Part shown: positions 9,805 through 22,858 of the stretch, piece after piece
Position numbering within the stretch: the first letter of the stretch is position 1
How the letters are laid out: every line of letters starts with the position of its first letter
Source of the DNA: Iris pallida
Lineage: Eukaryota; Streptophyta; Magnoliopsida; Asparagales; Iridaceae
Length of the DNA: 64,000 bases
NCBI GenBank assembly: GCA_029216955.1
Contig: JANAVB010042220.1
Span: forward strand, 15,255,299-15,319,298
Direction of reading: 5' to 3'
The notes under the pieces: generated by a model
Seen by the model: only the letters and a program-made list of their open reading frames with translations
Told to the model about the DNA's origin: nothing
Database searches by the model: none
Translations under genes and position numbers: made by a program

Positions 9805-12800
9805 TGTAGCCCCCTTTCCGAAAACTTTGAAATATTTTATTATTATTAATAATTTTATCGTGGCCATTGAAAATAAATAATTTATTATTATTAGTTATTA
9901 TTAATTTATTCTTTATCAAAAGAATAGTATATGTGTGAATGTGTATTTTGTTGGGGCATTTGTTCCTTAGTGTGTATATTTTGTTGTGGCATATTCTCCA
10001 GACTCTTATGTCCAGGAACTCATCTCCTGGAATCTCATATGTATATGAGGACACAAGTATTAAACCCTCCATAGATTGTTGGGAGAACATTCAACTGTGG
10101 CTGTGATTAAGGTTTTGACATGCTTCCTTGAATATGGGAGGATTTTCTAAAGTTTTATACAAGTATGTGATGGACTGGACAGGAGCTTTACATAGTTTTC
10201 AATGTAGGAAACTAGTCTTAATATGTGATCACAGGACTAGGACGGGGTCTAAGGAATACTATCTAACAGTATGTACCATATAGACTTTTAGGAAATTAGA
10301 GGTTGAGAAGCTTAATGATTTTTTTGATCAGTTAATTGCTACATTTTATCACAACTAATATATGTGAAGTACAAGATTTACAATTAAGACATCTATGAAA
10401 TGAAGTTACACAATTTCGAAGTACAACTGTGATAGGCTTAGATAGCCAGGAGGCCATCCCTCACCCGAGCCCAACTCCTTAGCCCAAAACCCTCAGACTA
10501 ACACATATCGCTCCATCACTTCCCATATAAGTACAACTATGTAGCAGCAATAAGGGGGATTAAAAAAACCCTAACCCTGACCTCAACTTATTTTCCACCG
10601 TCGCTACCACAATGGTCCACCTCATCTGACCCCACACACTTCGTCTTCGTGCTGACCCCAGCGATGTCCCGTACGAGACCCGATGCCGCCATGGCGAACG
10701 CCTGCACGTGGAGCATCAAACCATCGGACCGAAGCATCTCCGCCTTGGAACCAACCGACTTGTCAAGCGCCGTCTCCCTTCACCCTCGCCACTAGCGCCG
10801 ACACCTGCTATGTCGTACAACCAACCGTACGCCGACTTCCGTCGGGGCAGTCACGCTGCCACATCACATCTCGACCGACCGAAAAACTTGTCGAGATTTC
10901 TATGATGCACGGAATGCGTCGAGCCGCCACCAGTTTGTCGTCGACCACGATTGCGACATCATTCTCGGCAACCTAGACTCACCAACCGGACCAACCATAC
11001 GCTGACGCCTACTCCTGTGCGGACCTTAGCCGAACGGCCTAGCCTCTCCGCGTAGGAGATGACCTCTACACCAAACAAAGCGATCTATCCGTGCCATCCT
11101 ACTGACTGGAAGAGCGATGCGTGCACCAACCTTGATCAATGCAACTACCGGAGACACGTGTCTACTGGAGCCATGTGTCTCGTCCGCTCTCTCTGAAGCC
11201 TTGCTGTTCGGTTGCATAAGGAAAGAAGGAATTAATAAGAAGAATAAAGAGCCTGCGGTTTACTCTTCTTAGAGAATGAGTAAATCAATGGGGTGGGGCC
11301 ACCCAAATTCATAATGAAGAAGAAGTTGGTAAAAGAATAGCTAATGAGTAGTAAAGAAGCAGCAAAGCCACTTCTTCAAATTTTCCACACTACCATGCAG
11401 CATGCAGCCATAATTAAGGTATATTTTCTCTTTAACCCTCTATCGCTTTAGTTATTTCATTTTTAAACTTTAAACAATGAATAACTATATAAAGTGCATA
11501 ATATAGATTACCCCTTCCGAATTTGTGATAGTGCTTCTTAGTTACACTTTTTGAAATGGAACCTTTCCTAAGCCTACAACTGTTCTGTTGTATATGAAAC
11601 AACAGCTACTTCGACCATTTGGACATTTGCCTTATAATAATAATAATTTAGTATATATTTCATATGTATATTTGTTATATAAATACCAACAGTTTCTTGA
11701 GCATAAATATTATATTATTATAAATGATTTATTACGGGTTTATTTTATAAGGTTATTCATATATAATTTCTGAGTTTGGAAGACATGGGTCCCGACACGC
11801 ATTTCCGTGCAAACCGAATCCCAATGTCCGGGTCAACGGGTCATTCTGAGATCGGCTAGCCAAAATCCAACTCTGGACGTACGATTGGGTTCGTATCAGA
11901 AAACTGGATCCGTAGACATATAGTTTGACGACTTTAGAGACCTTTCACTCTGGGACGCTTTTCGGTGCAAAGCGGGTCCAACGGCGGACATCGTTTTTGC
12001 CCAAAATTATCGTTTTGCCCCTGTATCCAGAATTGGACTTAAGGACAGGCTATCCTAGCTAATTTGACTATTTTGAGAATGTTGGTACTGTTTATTTCAA
12101 CATCTGGAGACTTTTGCATGTGTAGATTGATTATGGCCCATTTTGTGGTAAAGTATAGTTTTCTCCAGCTAAGGACCTCAGGCAAGTGCACTTTCTGATT
12201 GCTTTTCGATTCATAGTAGTCTTTTCATTTCATGTCTATACATATATCTTGCTGTTTGTTGACACGCTCGTCACACGGAGTAGTCGGGAGGGGAAATATC
12301 TTAGTACACATGTGAACTACCCAGAAATATCTCCAAAATGTCTATTATTGCATGATAGCAGCTGCACACGATACGTGCAGCGAGCCAGATTTACCCCCTA
12401 GTCGTTCACATGTCGAAACAGATATTTCACACCACCTAGATAGATATCTTTTATTAGTTTTTTCTTGTTTACTTCTCTATCGTGCTACGTCATCAGTTTC
12501 TTACTAGCTTTCATATTCCATATGCTATTTTTATGTCTTGTTAATTCTATTGTGTTTTGTATTGCCGTCGATTTGTGTACTTGTTCCATTATTGACTGGA
12601 AACCATCATTTTTTAGGTTTAGCCGCGATCATTCTTAGTACTGGGAAGATTTGGGTATGCTGAGGCCAACCTAGAAGTAGATAGTCATTGTATTATTTTA
12701 TTAATTGTAAAACTTTATATTTTCCTTTAAATATAAATGTTGTAACTGTTGTAATAAATTAGAAATGTGAATGAGCAGCAAATGTGATATTTTGAGCATT

Positions 12801-12897
12801 TATTTCTTGCGAGCTTGACATCGTTCTACCGCCGACTCTGCGGCGTAGGCTGGCTTGGACACGTCTCGTATCCGAAAAGCGGGTGCGGGTCGTGACA
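9805..12897 (+). repeat. Element 1, 5' LTR
   Basis: Begins TGTAGCCCCC and ends GGGTCGTGACA. It aligns along its length with 16493-18433 plus 31779-32931. A TATA-like CCATATAAG lies near 10522. No coding capacity is assigned; short frames within it recur only because the LTR is duplicated. Confidence 0.9.
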
Positions 12898-12905
12898 AGT
12901 TTTTG

Positions 12906-12921
12906 TGGTGGCCCATGCAGG
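12906..12921 (+). other. Element 1 putative primer-binding site
   Basis: TGGTGGCCCATGCAGG, 8 nt after the LTR end. It starts with the TGG expected to pair with a tRNA CCA end. The same block lies at the same place in elements 2 and 3, and a variant in element 4. The tRNA is not identified. Confidence 0.55.
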
Positions 12922-15900
12922 TCAGTTTTCGTAAAAGGTTGCGAACTCATGATGGTACGTTAGTCGTACTATTGCGAGCCTGCGCTCAAGAAAAGCTCAT
13001 TCACAATTAGGATTAAAATGATTTAGGAGAATAACTAGGATATGGGTCCCTTAATTATTTGACTAATTGGGTAGTTAAGGTTGTTAGATAGGCCATGCTA
13101 TTTTTGAATTCAGATAACTTTTTCGCTCTCTATAGAAACACTATGCTTTTGATATGACAATGTGATCCAATATGGATATACTATTTGCTTGATTAGTTAG
13201 GCTTTTCCATAATTAAGGCTATAATCTCGATAACCTGTTCAGTTTTCTTTTGCTCTATCTAGATATAAATTTCATATCATGAATTAGAATTGCATGTTTT
13301 AAATTCTATTTTGCTGTAAGTAACTGGTTTATAATTTCTGGTTCTGCTTATCATATACAAATCTCGATGTAGGGTTGGTCCAAAGTTTTTCCCTCAACCA
13401 TTTGAAATATTTATGAAATCAAGAATATGATGTTCTTATTTTATTTCAGATATTTTCTTTCGACCAGCCTTTTACCTTAAGGATTGAGACTTATAGGCAG
13501 ATGTTACACTTTCTATCATAGTCAACTAGTTTGAAACTCTGGCAACTCCTTGAGTGTCCTTAGGAATATAGTTAGAGTAAATTTAACGACTGCGATGGTT
13601 AGACAGCAGCGCACTGTCGTCAATTATTTGAGAGTGGAGAATATGGGTTCACTGCAGCCAGCAGTGCACTGGCGAGGCACAACCCATAGAATTGAAATCG
13701 TTTCGAAGAATCATAGTCTATGGAATATTGCAGAAACTATGTTCTCGTTGACTTCTTTAGATCTTAGATACCCTTGTGTCAATATAGGTAGATTATTTGA
13801 TAGCCTATCACATTCGAATCACGAAACCAAGGGTTTGTTGTAACCAGAGTATACGGGCAAGGCGTAATTCTCGGTGAAATGATTTCAGATGTGATTACAA
13901 GTTTAGGATATTATAGAGAATAGAGACTGCCCTGTATGACCCTAAGATCCAAAACCAATACTAGTGTAAGTTCTGTAAGTTGAGTAGCATGTCTCCCAAC
14001 CTAGCGTTAAGTGGTTCTTGTGATCTATTAACAAGGTGATTGAATGACAATAATAGGCTTATCCAGACTATAGAATTTAGAGTCCATAACCCATTAGTCG
14101 ACCAGGCCTTAAGGATAAGAGATAGTAGGATGCCTATATAAACAATAACACCAGGTAAGGATTTCGTTTTCTCAAAACTCGAACTATTTGTGCCTCCTTT
14201 CCAAAAATTTTGCCTACTTATATTTTGACTATCTTGACCAAAGCTGCTATTACAGCCTAGTTTTGCAAGCTTACTCTTTTATCGAGCTTGATTCGAGACA
14301 AATGTTTATTGGGGACGCCCGCTAACATATTGTCTAATCAGAATCATTATATTACGGTCTGATCAACCATGATGCATTTGGTTCGCTCTTTAACTAATTA
14401 CCCTACGTGGATTGAGATATAGATGTCTCTATGATCCCATCCGCGGCTGCTTTGACAATTTTTTTTGAATTATACATTCGCCCTTGAATCATGTAATCGT
14501 ATTCAGTGACTTCTCTCTTGAACTCTTTATTGTTTTTGTCTTTCACTGATTGAAAAGATGAAAACTCACAATTGATAGATAGATACAGCGTATTCCCCAT
14601 GGCTACGCTAAGTATAGCTACCATCGGCCAGCCCTGTGATTGGAACCTTGCCTTGAGTCACTCGTCCTCCCTTCGACCCTAAACCTACTATCTTGATCTT
14701 CTAGTCATTGGAGTCCGAGAATGATTAGGATCTTTTCTCTTGACCAAATGCCAACCTAGTAGACTACCTATGCTCAGGAGACCAATTATTGTGAGCCCCT
14801 AATTATTTGTTTGAAGCTTGCTTTAACTGGAATCCCTGCGACAATAGTCTGGAAGGCTCGACACAAATAGAAATTCACGACTCAGTTGTTAGAAATCTTT
14901 TCATATGATGTGCCTTAGAGTTGGTTACCCCGTCGACAACTCATGTATATTGTGGACGAGTAGGTCATTCTATTTTATCGACCATGTGTCATTGCACACG
15001 CACTCATTTTCTATTTATTGAGGAACGACCCTTGACTTGACTTATACCTTTCGTATCTCATACGTCGTGCCTTATTCTCTATTAACAAGAGTTGAGGTAC
15101 AATATCCAGACCTTGAAATCCTTCTAATCCCATCTATTCCTAAAGCCATATCCTAGCTGCTAAGGTGGGTAGACTGTAAACCCTAAAATTTTGGGATATA
15201 TGAAGATTACTGATTGATCGGAATAATTCCCATTAGGATGATAATTAGTGCCCCATGGACTCCCACTTTCCATTTAGATTATTTTGTGCCCCAGCCGTGT
15301 CATTAATATTCGGAGCACGAGGCCAGCTGTTACCCTCCAACAGGTTTCACATGCAAGATCTAGACGAGTCCACCTTCATCTAGGTATACCATATCCCACT
15401 CAAACCCATCCCCTTGTACTCTATTTTGTACTACGACTTTCAGTTAAAAAGGACTAGTTATGACCCTTACCGTAATACCGGTATACTTCCCGACTTCTAC
15501 TAGAACCTCGACAGTGACCCAATTCCTGCGACCGAATATATGGTTGTGGTCTACTCGAAGCCCACTACGCACATGTCACCAGTATGCCACCCAATTGAGG
15601 CCTCATGTGCTACTTAAACACAAAAGTCACTGAAGGTGCATTTTGGCTTGAGAGACCTAGCTAACCAACCTGACGGCCAGCTAGTTCAACCACTTGGGTT
15701 GAAACCTATTCTAGGATACCTAATCTAGTGGGAATAGTTTTATCATTAGGGATCTTGTCTAGTCCATATAGAATGAAACGCAATGTTCATCCAACCAACG
15801 ACTAATGCCCAAATAGAGAACCCAGTAATATCACAATCTTGATTTCTCAAATTTCGTTCTATTATGGAACCTTGTTTAAAATTTTGAGAACAGGAAATTC

Positions 15901-16477
15901 TGTATTACACGAATTGCAAGCCCCTCTAAGAAACAAGGGTTCTTCGACGTAGCAAGTGACTGAACTATAGTAGCCCGACCTAGCAAATAAGGCAGTGGTT
16001 CATAAACATTTTTTCTGTCTGTATCATTGGATACTCTCTACCGCTCTAGAAACTTCTTATTCTCCCTCGATTATTTTCCCTTATCTTCCTGTCCTTCCCA
16101 TTGTAGAGTGACGAATGGTCACGCTTATTAGAATTTAGCAATATTTCTTAGCTGCTTGTGTAAATTTGTTGCTTGTCAAATTTTGGGTTGTTTGATAGAT
16201 AGAGAAGGATTATAGAGGCCATAAGCAGTAGATATCTATTTGTAGAAATTTTAACAAGTAGTTGGATGATTATAAAAGTTTTGGTGATATAGAGTCGAGG
16301 GAGTAGTGTGACCAAACGTGGGTAGAAGTCCTCGGAGTTTCGTAGTTACAAAATGGTTAGGAGGAGGATATAAACTGTTTTGAGGAATTAAAAATTCGAG
16401 GAGATTAAAGAAATAGTATATTTCCTTTGAATTTAAGGAATAGTTATGAATTAGAATTTCGAGGACGAAATTATTTT
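12922..16477 (+). other. Element 1 internal region, non-coding
   Basis: About 3.6 kb with no frame that I can match to gag, protease, RT or integrase. Stops are frequent in all frames and the longest frames (for example 13550-13843) show no known motif. The block TCACTGCAGCCAG (13649-13661) followed by CTGGCGAGGCA is shared with element 3. Near the 3' end GAATTTCGAGGACGAAATT (about 16455) is the pre-polypurine motif also seen in element 2. Confidence 0.6.
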
Positions 16478-16490
16478 TAAGGTGGGCAGA
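16478..16490 (+). other. Element 1 polypurine tract (weak)
   Basis: TAAGGTGGGCAGA just before the 3' LTR. It is interrupted by T and C, weaker than the tract of element 2. Confidence 0.5.
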
Positions 16491-16492
16491 TT

Positions 16493-18433
16493 TGTAGCCC
16501 CCTTCCTGGAAACTTTGAAATATTTTATTATTATTAATGATTTTATCGTAGCCATTGAAAATAAACAATTTATTATTATTAGTTATTATTAATTTATTCT
16601 TTATCAAAAGAATAGTATATGTGTGAATGTGTATTTTGTTGGGGCATTTGTTCCTTAGTGTGTATATTTTGTTGAGGCATATTCTCCAGACTCTTATGTC
16701 CAGGAACTCATCTCCTGGAATCTCATATGTATATGAGGACACAAGTATTAAACCCTCCATAGATTGTTGGGAGAATATTCCACTGTGGCTGTGATTAAGG
16801 TTTTGACATGCTTCCTTGAATATGGGAGGATTTTCTGAAGTTTTATACAAGTATGCGATGGACTGGACAGGAGCTTTACATAGTTTTCAATGTAGGAAAC
16901 TAGTCTTAATATGTGATCACAGGACTAGGACGGTGTCTAAGGAATACTATCTAACACTATGTACCATATGGACTTTTAGGAAATTAGAGGTTGAGAAGCT
17001 TAATAATTTTTCTGATCAGTTAATTGCTACATTTTATCACAACTAATATATGTGAAGTACAAGATTTACAATTAAGACATCTATGAAATGAAGTTACACA
17101 ATTTCGAAGTGCAACTGTGATAGGCTTAGATAGCCAGGAGGCCATCCCTCACCCGAGCCCAAATCCTTAGCCCAAAACCCTCAGACTAACACATACCGCT
17201 CCATCACTTCCCATATAAGTACAACTATGTAGCAGCAATAAGGGGGATTAAAAAAACCCTAACCCTGACCTTAACTTATTTTCTACCGCCGCTACCACGA
17301 TGGTCCACCGCATCTGACACCACACACTTCGCCTTCGTGCCGACCCCAGCGATGTCCCGTACGAGACCTGATGCCGCCACGGCGAACGCCTGCGCGCGGA
17401 GCATCAAACCATCGGACCGAAGCTTCACCGCCTTGGAACCAACCGACTTGTCAAGTGCCGTCTCCCTTCACCCTCGTCGCTAGCGCCGACACCTGCTATG
17501 TCGTACAACCAACCGTGCGCCGACTTTCGTCGGGGCAGTCACGCTGCCACATCACGTCTCGACCGACCGAAAAACTTGTCGAGATTTCTATGACGCGTAG
17601 AATGCGTCTAGCCGCCACCAGTTTGTCGTCGACCACGATTGCGACATCATTCTCGGCAACCTAGACTCACCAACCGGACCAACCATACGCTGACGCCTAC
17701 TCCTGTACGGACCTTAGCCGAACGGCCTAGCCTCTCCGCGTAGGAGATGACCTCTACACCAAGTAAAGCGATCTACCTGTGCCATCCTACTGACTGGAAG
17801 AGCGATGCGTGCACCAACCTTGATCGATGCAAATACCGGAGACACGTGTCTACTGGAGCCATGTGTCTCGTCCGCTCTCTCTGAAGCCTTGCTGTTCGGT
17901 TGCATAAGGAAAGAAGGAATTAATAAGAAGAATAAAGAGCCTGCGGTTTACTCTTCTTAGAGAATGACTAAATCAATGGGGTGGGGCCACCCAAATTCAT
18001 AATGAAGAAGAAGTTGGTAAAAGAATAGCTAATGAGTAGTAAAGAAGCAGTAAAGCCACTTCTTCAAATTGTCCACACTACCATGCAGCATGCAGCCATA
18101 ATTAAGGTATATTTTCTCTTTAACCCTCCATCGCTTTAGTTATTTCATTTTTAAACTTTAAACAATGAATAACTATATAAAGTGCATAATATAGATTACC
18201 CCTTCCGAATTTGTGATAGTACTTCTTAGTTACACTTTTTCAAATAGAACCTTTCCTAAGCCTACAACTGTTCTGTTGTATATGAAACAACAGCTACTTC
18301 GATCATTTGGACATTTGCCTTATAATAATAATAATTTAGTATATATTTCATATGTATATTTGTTATATAAATACCAACAGTTTCTTGAGCATAAATATTA
18401 TATTATTATAAATGATTTATCACGGTTTTATTT
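16493..18433 (+). repeat. Element 1, 3' LTR, first part
   Basis: Matches 9805 to about 11754 of the 5' LTR. It is cut at 18433 by the insertion of element 2, with the TSD TATTT at 18429-18433. Confidence 0.9.
18429..18433. repeat. TSD of element 2 (left), TATTT
   Basis: Identical to 31774-31778. It lies within the 3' LTR of element 1, where the uninterrupted 5' LTR has a single TATTT (about 11747). Confidence 0.9.
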
Positions 18434-21400
18434 TGTCACGACCCGCTCCCGAATAATCGGATACGAGTCGGACACGTCCAGCCTTTGTTGTTAGACACAA
18501 CAAAGTAAGCTGTACCAATCTAGGAAAACTAACCAGATAAATATGAACATGAAAGGAATCATAGCATCTATATAAATGTGTCCCAACCAGAGTAAAGTAC
18601 AATATTTGAAATTATTAAAATTCAACTAATAAATGAGTCTACTAGTCTCAATACATGAAAAGATAATAGAAATACTAAGAAGCTCTAGGCCTCTACAGCC
18701 TCTAGGTCAGAAGCAGCTCCAGCTGGCTCTGTAGGGAAGGCAATATCCTGTCCATAGTAGGTGTCACACAAAGCCTCCATCTCACCTGCAACATATCCTA
18801 TTCAGGAGCAGAGCAAGTACAATTCTAGGTAATGAACAAGACATTATGATATGAAAGTACAAGGAAACATGGAAAGTACAGGAAGAACAGGTGAATAAGT
18901 ACATGAAGAACAGTGTAAAGTACATGAAAGAACATGAATGTAAGAACATGATATGTAAGCACCTGAAAGAACATGATATCATGGAATCACAGAAAATAAG
19001 TACAAGGTAATCTCCTGAACATGTGTGTAATATATTTGAAATATAACTAAATATGTGACCGGCTAGGGTAAGCACATGAAAGCACCTGAAAGCACATGAA
19101 TGGTGACTTAGGACCCGCGTGCACGATGCGGGGTCTAAGCTAAAACACACCTGAGTTGTTACTTGGGATTGGTCACATAGATAGTATATTTCCCCACCCC
19201 AGATACAAGTAATAAGAACAAGAGTACATGAGCACCAGAAAGTACATGACGTGTTGCAATTGTGTCACTCAAGGAAGCACAGGATATATAATGAAAAGTA
19301 CAAAACCGTAGAGTGTACTTGCCTGGCTCCAGGAAAGTACAAGTAGGCAAAAGAGTCGAATATCCTCCTGTATGAAATAATGATGTATACAAGTTGGTCA
19401 ATAATCTAAAATAACTAATTCTTAAATCTAGCAAGTCACTTAAGAATATATCCTAAGTCCTATTCTTGATAAACAAGTTACCCTATAATTGGTTATTTGC
19501 CTAATTTAGTTAGTTTAAACTTAAAAGTAGGGTAATTATAAATAAAATCTATAGAAATGAGCTTATTTGGAAATCCAATATCCTATTAGAATCTTGTTAT
19601 AAAACAGGAACTTGAGGCAGGGTTTGTTTCCTCAAATATCAATATGTGAAATTGATTCCTAGAATCTAAAGTTTTACTAAACTAACTTGCATTGGTTCCA
19701 AGACCTCATAACTCATAAAGGACCTTAATGAAACAAGGATTTCTAGGGATCAACTTCCTGTCGAAAGTTAAGAAGAACCTGACTAATCTAATGAGATGCC
19801 ATTCTCTGTTCCTGAGGTTAACTGAACTGATCCATGGAAATGTCCTAGGTTTCTAGCCATTTGAACCATCAGACATCTCAGGTTCCTGTTAAACTGAACC
19901 ATGGGACATCTCAGGTTCCTGCTAAAATCAAATACTGGACAAGGAAGGTTTTGTTCCAACAATGATTAACACCACATCACCTAAGGACAGATGACTTCCT
20001 GGTTTATTAATACAGTCCTATCCTCAGGACTTAATCTCAGGACTTTGTAATTCCAGGTTCTTCCTACCAAAATAGTGAATAAACTTCATGACCCTATAAA
20101 CCAACTTGATGATATGAATTCAGGGTATAATTACAATCAGAGTTGAACCATAAAATGATCAATCTATACTGAACTTGACCCCACCCTTAACCTTCAAAAA
20201 TCGAATAAAGCAACTCAAGACTTACTACAGGATTAGGAAAAACATCCACAGTTATTGTTTAGACAGTTTAACAAATGCTTCACAGAATCAATTATAACCT
20301 GAACTTCATTAAGGCTGATTCTTCTCATTCTAACCAATGCCTCTATCACAAAACTTATAGATTCTTAAATTCCTACTTAACAGGACATTCTTACCATGAT
20401 AGAATTATTTGGACAACAACTACCCATCATTGGAAGCACTAAACTACCACACAAAATTGAGCTTATAACCTCATGATATACTTCAAGAAAATTAAATGCC
20501 AACTAATGTCAGCCTTTAAATCCAAATCCATTCAAAATTCGAAAGTCACATGGAAATCAGCAAGGAAACTTACAGGAACCGGGCACTTAACATTAGACTG
20601 CTATAATTCCCACTCATGAAGTAATGAACAAGATCAGGTCCTGGACACCCCAGGTACCATTTGGTATACAACTTCATTCAAGGATAACCATGACATTCCA
20701 TAAGACTCCTAAACTGACTGAACCTAATCAGTCCAAACAAATCAAGTTATCTCCCATTAAAATCTAACATGAACTGAAAAACTAATCAACTACTCCTGAA
20801 TTTACCAGATTGAACTTAACCTATAGGATTACAATAAACAGTCCAACTAATCCCTGTGATCAAGAGTCAATGCTAACTGTAGATCTGCTAACTGGCAGAC
20901 CCTTATCCACCATATTGCCATATCAAACATACTCAAGTAAAACCTTTAAAGCATTCGAGTATGGTCAATCTAATGCCTGTTGAAATTTACACAAGCAGGG
21001 AATGATACATACCATGACTGGTATGAAGAGTGAGTTAGCAGATTCTACAGCTACTTAACTGTTAACAACAGGACAGTGAGTTTACTGCAGCTCAACTATT
21101 GAACTCTCTACAGTGTCAAGAGTTCAATAATTGTCCTGCAACAACATCACTGCATGATACAGAACACAATCTTAATAAGACTTAAATCCCAATCCTCACA
21201 AGGTATTTAGATAAGGTTCAATCAAAAGACCTTCTTCTAGCCTAACTAAATCCTGATACAGTCCTTCCCAACTATTCAAAACTTTAATTAATTTGACTAA
21301 CATGTAAATGAAGTAAATAGTGATTACCTGAAGAATAGGACCTGAATTTGCACTTGGGTCACAACTGACACCCAGCTACTCGACTAGATCCAATCCTAAT

Positions 21401-22601
21401 CCTTCTGAGCAAATACCAAACAGAACAAGATAAAAAATAGGAAAGATCATCCTCAAACATTCATCACAGTTAGACAAAACACAGGGATTTGGAGATTACA
21501 GTTCAGATACTTACTTTGTATCTACCACAAGTTTCTTCAATCCACACTACTTGTCCTTCTATTTGTTCCAGAGGTTCTAAATTATAAAACATAAAAATTA
21601 AAAGAACAACTAGAAGGATTGATTGGTATAATGAATCAGAACATGGTTTCTAATCGAAACTCACCTCTACTATGAAATCAGAGCTCGAAGGAGAACAGAT
21701 CTATATCAGGAAAACTTGAGATGCAATCAACCACTTCAAACAATTTTGTGCAGAATCAAATTGGTTTCATGGAGGAAAACAAACAAACACATGGTGATCA
21801 GAAATTGTTGATTCCAAAAATGAAAGATTATTGGGAAAAAGGATTAGATCAATGATCACGTTTGATCTGTTCTTTTCTCGATCAAATCGATCGACTGGAT
21901 CCAAAGAAGAACCATGATCGACCATGAACTGATCATGTTCAATATTCAGAGTGATTCAATTGAATCAAAAACAAAGAAAGTCTGGAAAATTACCTACTGG
22001 CCTTCAATCGATCAGCTGATTGCAATGTCGATCCTCAACTCTTGCCGCCATGGCTGATCGATCAGAGCTTTTGGAGAGGATGAAGTTGGAAATGGAGAAT
22101 TGTGAGGGAAGAATGGTCTTAAATAGGAGATGGATAGCGTGAGGCTCAGGCTTCTTTCTGGCGGGAAAAATTCCTCGTTCCCCTCTCTGACAGGTTGTTA
22201 GAGCGGAGGGATAACAGAGCACATGGCCACTGTGCGATGGCCGTTAGGTTTGAATCGAAATTGAAGATTCAAAAGAATGCTCACAGTGGAGAGCTAGTCC
22301 TTTCCAGAGAATTTTAAGGAAAACAATGACTTGGGCTAAATCTAATGGGCTGGTTTCAAAGAGTAATTTTAAAGGCTGGGTTGAAAGGCATTTGGGCTGG
22401 TTTTATTCCAAAGGATTTAGCTGAATGCATAGGCTGGATTATGGGCTTAAGTAAAAGTCCAATACATATAACCAATAGAGAAAAGAACTCAATTAATTGG
22501 GCTAAAGAAAATCAATAACAAAAATATTGATTTAGGAAGAATATATTCAGAAAATTATGGAAAAAGGAAAATTTTTAATTTCCTGAAAAAGTGGAGTTAC
22601 A
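18434..22601 (-). repeat. Element 2, 3' LTR (left)
   Basis: 4168 bp. On the minus strand it begins TGTAACTCCAC and ends GGGAGCGGGTCGTGACA. A TATA-like CTATTTAAG lies near 22118-22126. Runs rich in GTACATGAA/CACCTGAAAG words (18840-19110) give repetitive frames without coding signal. Confidence 0.93.
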
Positions 22602-22605
22602 AATA

Positions 22606-22616
22606 TTTCCCCCCTC
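22606..22616 (-). other. Element 2 polypurine tract
   Basis: Minus-strand GAGGGGGGAAA a few bases before the 3' LTR, preceded by ATTTCGAGGACGAAATTTTT. It is the expected primer for plus-strand DNA synthesis. Confidence 0.8.
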
Positions 22617-22731
22617 AGAAAAATTTCGTCCTCGAAATTCAATGGCCAAAACAATATCTGCAACTCTCAAAAATTCTAAACACCCGTTATTTTATTGAAA
22701 ATAGAACTCTACAAACAGGATACAATCACTA

Positions 22732-22858
22732 TCAATCAAATAGAATGGGATAGCGCTCCTGCATCTCGTCCTCGCGCTCCCATGTGGACTCTCCTGGAGA
22801 GTGGTGTCTCCACATGACACGGACAAGAGGAATGGTCTGGCTCCTCAGACGCTTCTTC
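22732..22858 (-). other. Element 2 chromodomain, out of frame
   Basis: The frame shifted against integrase reads IPLVRVMWRHHSPGESTWER followed by an acidic and RYP-type ending, then TGA at 22732-22734. This matches the C-terminal chromodomain of plant chromoviruses, which directs integration toward marked chromatin. A small indel near 22858 separates it from the integrase frame, so the present polyprotein frame ends in an unrelated tail at 22736. Confidence 0.8.

Noticed and set aside
10565..10579. Telomere-like AAACCCTAACCCTGA
   Set aside because: Two partial units only, within an LTR. Not an interstitial telomere array.
10683..10976. GC-rich ORFs in the element 1 LTR (also 17371-17664)
   Set aside because: LTR leader sequence present in both LTRs; several overlapping frames are open and none has a recognisable domain.
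14403..14624. 73-residue minus-strand ORF in element 1
   Set aside because: Isolated short frame without domain, start context or conservation visible in the window.
18782..19434. Pairs of conserved ORFs, also at 27954-28606
   Set aside because: They recur because both LTRs of element 2 are nearly identical. No codon signal or known domain; composition reflects GTACATGAA-type repeats.
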